Translations under genes and position numbers: made by a program
Shown here: positions 58,696 to 64,000 of the stretch, piece after piece
Position numbering within the stretch: position 1 is the first letter of the stretch
Layout: every line of letters begins with the position of its first letter
Notes under the pieces: model-generated
Database searches by the model: none
The model's input: the letters and a program-made list of their open reading frames with translations, nothing else
What the model was told of the DNA's origin: nothing
Origin: Ptiloglossa arizonensis
Lineage: Eukaryota > Arthropoda > Insecta > Hymenoptera > Colletidae
Assembly (NCBI RefSeq): GCF_051014685.1
Contig: NW_027478775.1
Coordinates: 124,001 to 188,000, forward strand
DNA length: 64,000 bases
Direction of reading: 5' to 3'

Positions 58696-61600
58696 TACGT
58701 TGTACGTTACACGTTGTACGTTATACGTTGTACGTTATACGTTGTACGTTATACGTTGTACGTTATACGTTATACGTTATACGTTATACGTTATACGTTA
58801 TACGTTATACGTTATACGTTATACGTTATACGTTATACGATATACGTTACACGTTATACGTTATACGTTATACGTTATACGTTATACGTTATACGTCATA
58901 CGTTATACGTTATTCGTAATACGTTATACGTGATACGTTATACGTTATACGTTATACGTTGTACGTTATACGTTATACGTTATACGTTAGACGTTATACG
59001 ATATACGTTATACGTTATACGTTATACGTTGTACGTTATACGTTATACGTTATACGTTATACGTTATTCGTTATACGTTATACGTTATACATTACATGTT
59101 TTACGTTATTCGTTATACGTTATACGTTATACATTACATGTTTTACGTTATACGTTATACGTTATACGTTATACGTTATACGTTATACGTTATACGTTAT
59201 ACGTTATACGTTATACGTTATACGTTATACGTCATACGTTATACGTTATTCGTAATACGTTATACGTGATACGTTATACGTTGTACGTTATACGTTATAC
59301 GTTATACGTTATAAGTTATACGTTATACGTTATACGTTATACGTTATAAGTTATACGTTATACGTTATACGTTATACGTTATACGTTACACGTTATACGT
59401 TATACGTTATACGTTATACGTTATACGTCATACGTTATACGTTATTCGTAATACGTTATACGTGATACGCTATATATTATATGTTATACGTTATACGTCA
59501 TAGGTTTACGTTATACGTTATACGTTATACGTTATGCGTTATACGTTATACGTTATACGTTATACGTTATACGTTATACGTTATACGTTATACGTTATAC
59601 GTTATACGTTATACGTTATACGTTATACGTTATACGTTATACGTTATACGTTATACGTTATACGTTATACGTTCTACGTTATACGTTGTACGTTATACGT
59701 TGTACGTTATACGTTGTACGTTATACGTTGTACGTTATACGTTGTACGTTATACGTTATACGTTATACGTTATACGTTATACGTTATACGTTATACGTAA
59801 TACGTTATACGTTATACGTTATACGTTGTTCGTTATACGTAATACGTTATACGTTATTCGTTATACGTTATACGTTATACGTTATACGTTATACGTTATA
59901 CGTTATACGTTATACGTTATAGGTTATACGTTATACGTTATACGTTATACGTTATTCGTTATACGTTATACGTTATACGTTATACGTTATACGTTATGCG
60001 TTATACGTTATGCGTTATACGTTATGCGTTATACGTTATGCGTTATACGTTATGCGTTATACGTTATGCGTTATACGTTATGCGTTATACGATATACGTT
60101 ATACGTTATGCGTTATGCGTTCTTCGTTACACGTTATACGTTATTCGGTATGCGTTATACGTTATACGTTATACGTTATACGTTATACGTTATACGTTAT
60201 ACGTTATACGTTATACGTTATACCTTATACGTTATACGTTATACGTTGTACGTTATACGTTATACGTTATACGTTATACGTTATACGTTATACGTTATAC
60301 GTCATAAGTTATACGTTATACGTTATACGTTATACGTTATACGTTATACGTTATGCGTTATACGTCCTACGATATTCGTTATACGTTATACGTTATTAGT
60401 TATACGATATACGTTATACGTTATACGTTATACGTCATAGGTTATACGTTATACGTTATGGGTTATACGTTATACGTTAAACGTTATACGTTATACGTTA
60501 TACGTTATACGTTATACGTTATACGTTATACGTTATACGTTATACGTTATACGTTATGCGTTATACGTTATACGTTTTACGTTATACGTTATACGTTATA
60601 CGTTATACGTCATAAGTTATACGTTATACGTTATACGTTATACGTTATACTTTATACGTTATACGTTATACGTTATACGTTATACGTTATACGTTATACG
60701 TTACACGTTATACGTCATAGGTTATACGTTATACGTTATACGTTATACGTTATACGTTATACTTTATACGTTATACGTCATAGGTTATACGTTATACGTT
60801 ATACGTTATGCGATATACGTTATACGTTATACGTCATAGGTTATACGTTATACGTTATACGTTATACGTTATACGTTATACATTATGCGTTATACGTTTT
60901 ATGTTATTCGTTATGAGTTATACGTTATACGTTATACGTTATACGTTATACGTTATATGTTATACGTTATACGTTATACGTTATACGTTATACGTTATAC
61001 GTTAAACGTTATACGTTATACGTTATACGTTATACGTTATACGTTATACGTTATACGTTATACGTTATACGTTATACGTTATACGTTATACGTTATACGT
61101 TATACGTTATACGTTATACGTTATACGTTATACGTTATACGTTATACGTTATACGTTATACGTTGTACGTTCTACGTTATACGTTGTACGTTATACGTTG
61201 TACGTTATACGTTGTACGCTATACGTTGTACGTTATACGTTGTACGTTATACGTTGTACGTTATACGTTGTACGTTATACGTTGTACGTTATACGTTATA
61301 CGTTATACGTTATACGTTATACGTTATACGTTATACGTTATACGTTATACGTTATACGTTACATGTTATACGTTATACGTTATACGTTATACGTTATACG
61401 TTATACGTTATACGTTATACGTTATACGTTATACGTTATACGTTACATGTTATACGTTATACGTTATACGTTATACGTTATACGTTATACGTTATACGTT
61501 ATACGTTGTACGTTATACGTTATACGTTATACGTCATACGTTATACGTTATTCGTAATACGTTATACGTGATACGTTATACGTTATTCGTAATACGTTAT

Positions 61601-62321
61601 ACGTGATACGTTATACGTTGTACGTTATACGTTATACGTTATACGTTATAAGTTATACGTTATACGTTATACGTTATACGTTATACGTTGTACGTTATAC
61701 GTTATACGTTATACGTTAAACGTTATACGATATACGTTATACGTTATACGTTATACGTTATACGTTATAAGTTATACGTTATACGTCATAGGTTATACGT
61801 TATACGTTATACGTTATACGTTATACGTTATACGTTATACGTTATACGTTATGCGTTATACGTTATACGTTATACGTTATACGTTATACGTTATACGTTA
61901 TACGTTATACGTTATACGTTATACGTTATACGTTATACGTTATGCGTTATACGTTATGCGTTATACGTTATGCGTTATACGTTATGCGTTATACGTTATG
62001 CGTTATACGTTATGCGTTATACGTTATGCGTTATACGTTATACGTTATACGTTATACGTTATACGTTCTACGTTCTACGTTGTACGTTATACGTTGTACG
62101 TTATACGTTGTACGTTATACGTTGTACGTTATACGTTGTACGATATACGTTATACGTTATATGTTATACGTTATACGTTATACGTTATACGTTATACGTT
62201 ATACGTTATACGTTATACGATATACGTTACACGTTATACGTTATACGTTATACGTTATACGTTATACGTTATACGTCATACGTTATACGTTATTCGTAAT
62301 ACGTTATACGTGATACGTTAT
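58696..62321. repeat. Block G, copy 2 (3.63 kb)
   Basis: Second copy of block G, with the 6-bp unit at 59502-59507, ATGCG x7 at 59996 and 61942, cassette at 60108 and GTACG x8 at 61186. A private GCGTTAT unit near 60557 is not in copy 1. By eye only a few substitutions separate the two copies. Confidence 0.88.
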
Positions 62322-64000
62322 ACGTTGTACGTTATACGTTATACGTTATACGTTATACGTTATACGTTATACGTTATACGTTATACGTTATACGTCATAC
62401 GTTATACGTTATTCGTAATACGTTATACGTGATACGTTATACGTTGTACGTTATACGTTATACGTTATACGTTATTCGTTATACGTTATACGTTATACAT
62501 TACATGTTATACGTTATACGTTATACGTTATACGTTATACGTTATACGTTATACGTTATACGTTATTAGTTATACGTTATACGTTATACGTTATACGTCA
62601 TAGGTTATACGATATACGTTATACGTTATACGTTACACGTTATACGTTATACGTTATACGTCATATGTTATACGTTATACGTTATAACGTTATACGTTAT
62701 ACGTTATACGTTATACGTTATACGTTATACGTTATACGTTATACGTAGTTCGTTATACATTATACGTTATACGTTATTCGTTCTACGTTATACGTTATAC
62801 GTTATACGTCATAAGTTATACGTTATACGTTATACGTTATACGTTATACGTTATACGTTATACGTTATGCGTTATACGTCCTACGATATTCGTTATACGT
62901 TATACGTTATTAGTTATACGTTATACGTTATACTTTATACGTTATACGTTATACGTTATACGTTATACGTTATTCGTTATACGTTATGCGTTATACGTTA
63001 TACGTTATACGTTATACGTTATACGTTATACGTTATACGTTATACGTTATACGTTTTACGTTATACGTTATACGTTGTACGTTATACGTTATACGTTATA
63101 CGTTATTCGTTATACGTCATACCTTATACGTTATTCGTAATACGTTATACGTTATACGTTATACGTTATACGTTATACGTTATACGTTATACGTTATACG
63201 TTATACGTTATACGTTAAACGTTATACGTTATACGTTATACGTTATACGTTATACGTTATACGTTATACGTTATATTTTATACGTTATACGTTATACGTT
63301 ATACGTTATACGTTATACATTACATGTTATACGTTATACGTTATACGTTATACATTACATGTTATACGTTATACGTTATACGTTATACGTTATACGTTAT
63401 ACGTTATACGTTATACGTTATACGTTATACGTTATACGTTATACGTTATACGTTATACGTCATACGTTATACGTTATTCGTAATACGTTATACGTGATAC
63501 GTTATACGTTGTACGTTATACGTTATACGTTATACATTATAAGTTATACGTTATACGTCATAGGTTATACGTTATACGTTATACGTTATTCGTTATACGT
63601 TATACGTTATACGTTGTACGTTATACGTTATACGTTATACGTTAAACGTTATACGATATACGTTATACGTTATACGTTATACGTTGTACGTTATACGTTA
63701 TACGTTATACGTTATACGTTATTCGTTATACGTTATTCGTAATACGTTATACGTGATACGTTATACGTTATTCGTAATACGTTATACGTGATACGTTATA
63801 CGTTGTACGTTATACGTTATACGTTATACGTTATAAGTTATAAGTTATACGTTATACGTTATACGTTATACGTTATACGTTATACGTTATACGTTATACG
63901 TTAAACGTTATACGTTATACGTTATACGTTATACGTTATACGTTATACGTTATACGTTATATTTTATACGTTATACGTTATACGTTATACGTTATACGTT
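62322..64000. repeat. Right-end satellite segment
   Basis: Contains an ACGTCAT module near 62392, an 8-bp unit at 62679-62686, an ACGTAGT-TCGTTAT series near 62743, an ACGTCCT series near 62870, divergent dimers near 63320 and 63350, and ACGTTAA units. The array continues past the window end in the same register and orientation. Confidence 0.8.

Larger units (their letters stand above)
1..64000 (+). repeat. 7-bp satellite array (ACGTTAT)n filling the window
   Basis: Direct reading shows head-to-tail ACGTTAT units from the first base to the last, with no inversion and no non-repeat interruption. Perfect runs reach about 170 bp (for example 14417-14588 and 11787-11956); elsewhere a substituted unit appears every few units. 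I found 20 of the 21 possible single-base variants of the 7-mer (only CCGTTAT was not noticed). Each unit holds one CpG in a palindromic ACGT. The register is almost never broken. The array runs off both ends of the window, so its true length is unknown. Long simple satellites of this kind are known from eukaryotic heterochromatin; a centromeric role is possible but nothing here proves it. No stretch over 300 bases holds anything other than this repeat. Confidence 0.98.

Noticed and set aside
1..64000. Telomere repeat
   Set aside because: ACGTTAT has neither the G-rich strand nor the sequence of known 5-8 bp telomere repeats such as TTAGGG or TTTAGGG, and it carries a central CpG. A degenerate subtelomeric role cannot be excluded.
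1..64000. CENP-B box or other known centromere protein site
   Set aside because: I looked for the CENP-B box core pattern (TTCG then CGGG at the known spacing) and did not see it. The TTCG variants here are not followed by CGGG.

Overview
The whole 64,000-base window is one uninterrupted satellite DNA array built from a 7-bp unit, ACGTTAT on the + strand (ATAACGT on the - strand), about 9,100 tandem units all in the same orientation. I see no protein gene, RNA gene, transposon, CRISPR array, promoter, terminator or unique sequence. Every position reads as the unit or as a unit with one or two substitutions; only a handful of units differ in length. The consensus is 28.6% G+C (2 of 7), yet it carries one CpG, inside a palindromic ACGT, in every unit.

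An array this long, this homogeneous and free of insertions is typical of eukaryotic nuclear heterochromatin (centromeric, pericentromeric, subtelomeric or B/sex-chromosome satellite) recovered in a long-read assembly. The 7-mer is not a telomere repeat I know and I do not recognise it from a named species, so the lineage and chromosomal position stay open.

The information lies in the pattern of variant units. Substituted units act as a barcode and show that the array grew by repeated duplication of blocks of about 0.5 to 5 kb. Layout: (A) 1-8.3 kb, a block of about 2.2 kb present twice 4.9 kb apart; (B) 8.3-14.7 kb, a block of about 1.8 kb present twice at 4.5 kb offset, with a 1,024-bp duplication between; (C) 13.9-24 kb, a tandem pair of 3.2-3.4 kb units plus a third partial copy; (D) 25.05-26.85 kb, an 890-bp tandem duplication; (E) 27.15-35.28 kb, a tandem pair of about 4 kb units; (F) 35.28-51 kb, a 3.7/4.0-kb tandem pair, further partial copies and an exact 518-bp tandem duplication; (G) 51-64 kb, a pair of blocks of about 3.6 kb at 5.1 kb offset. 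Copies of one block usually differ by only a few substitutions or by whole numbers of units.

Within the blocks, recurring elements are visible: a roughly 54-bp variant cassette (24 copies seen), 14-bp dimer sub-arrays with GTAC- or ATGCG-bearing units (variable number, 2-13), a 14-bp divergent dimer with a three-step lineage, and a four-variant module seen several dozen times. Long reading frames exist only on the + strand and follow arithmetically from a 7-bp repeat without stop codons on that strand; they are not genes.
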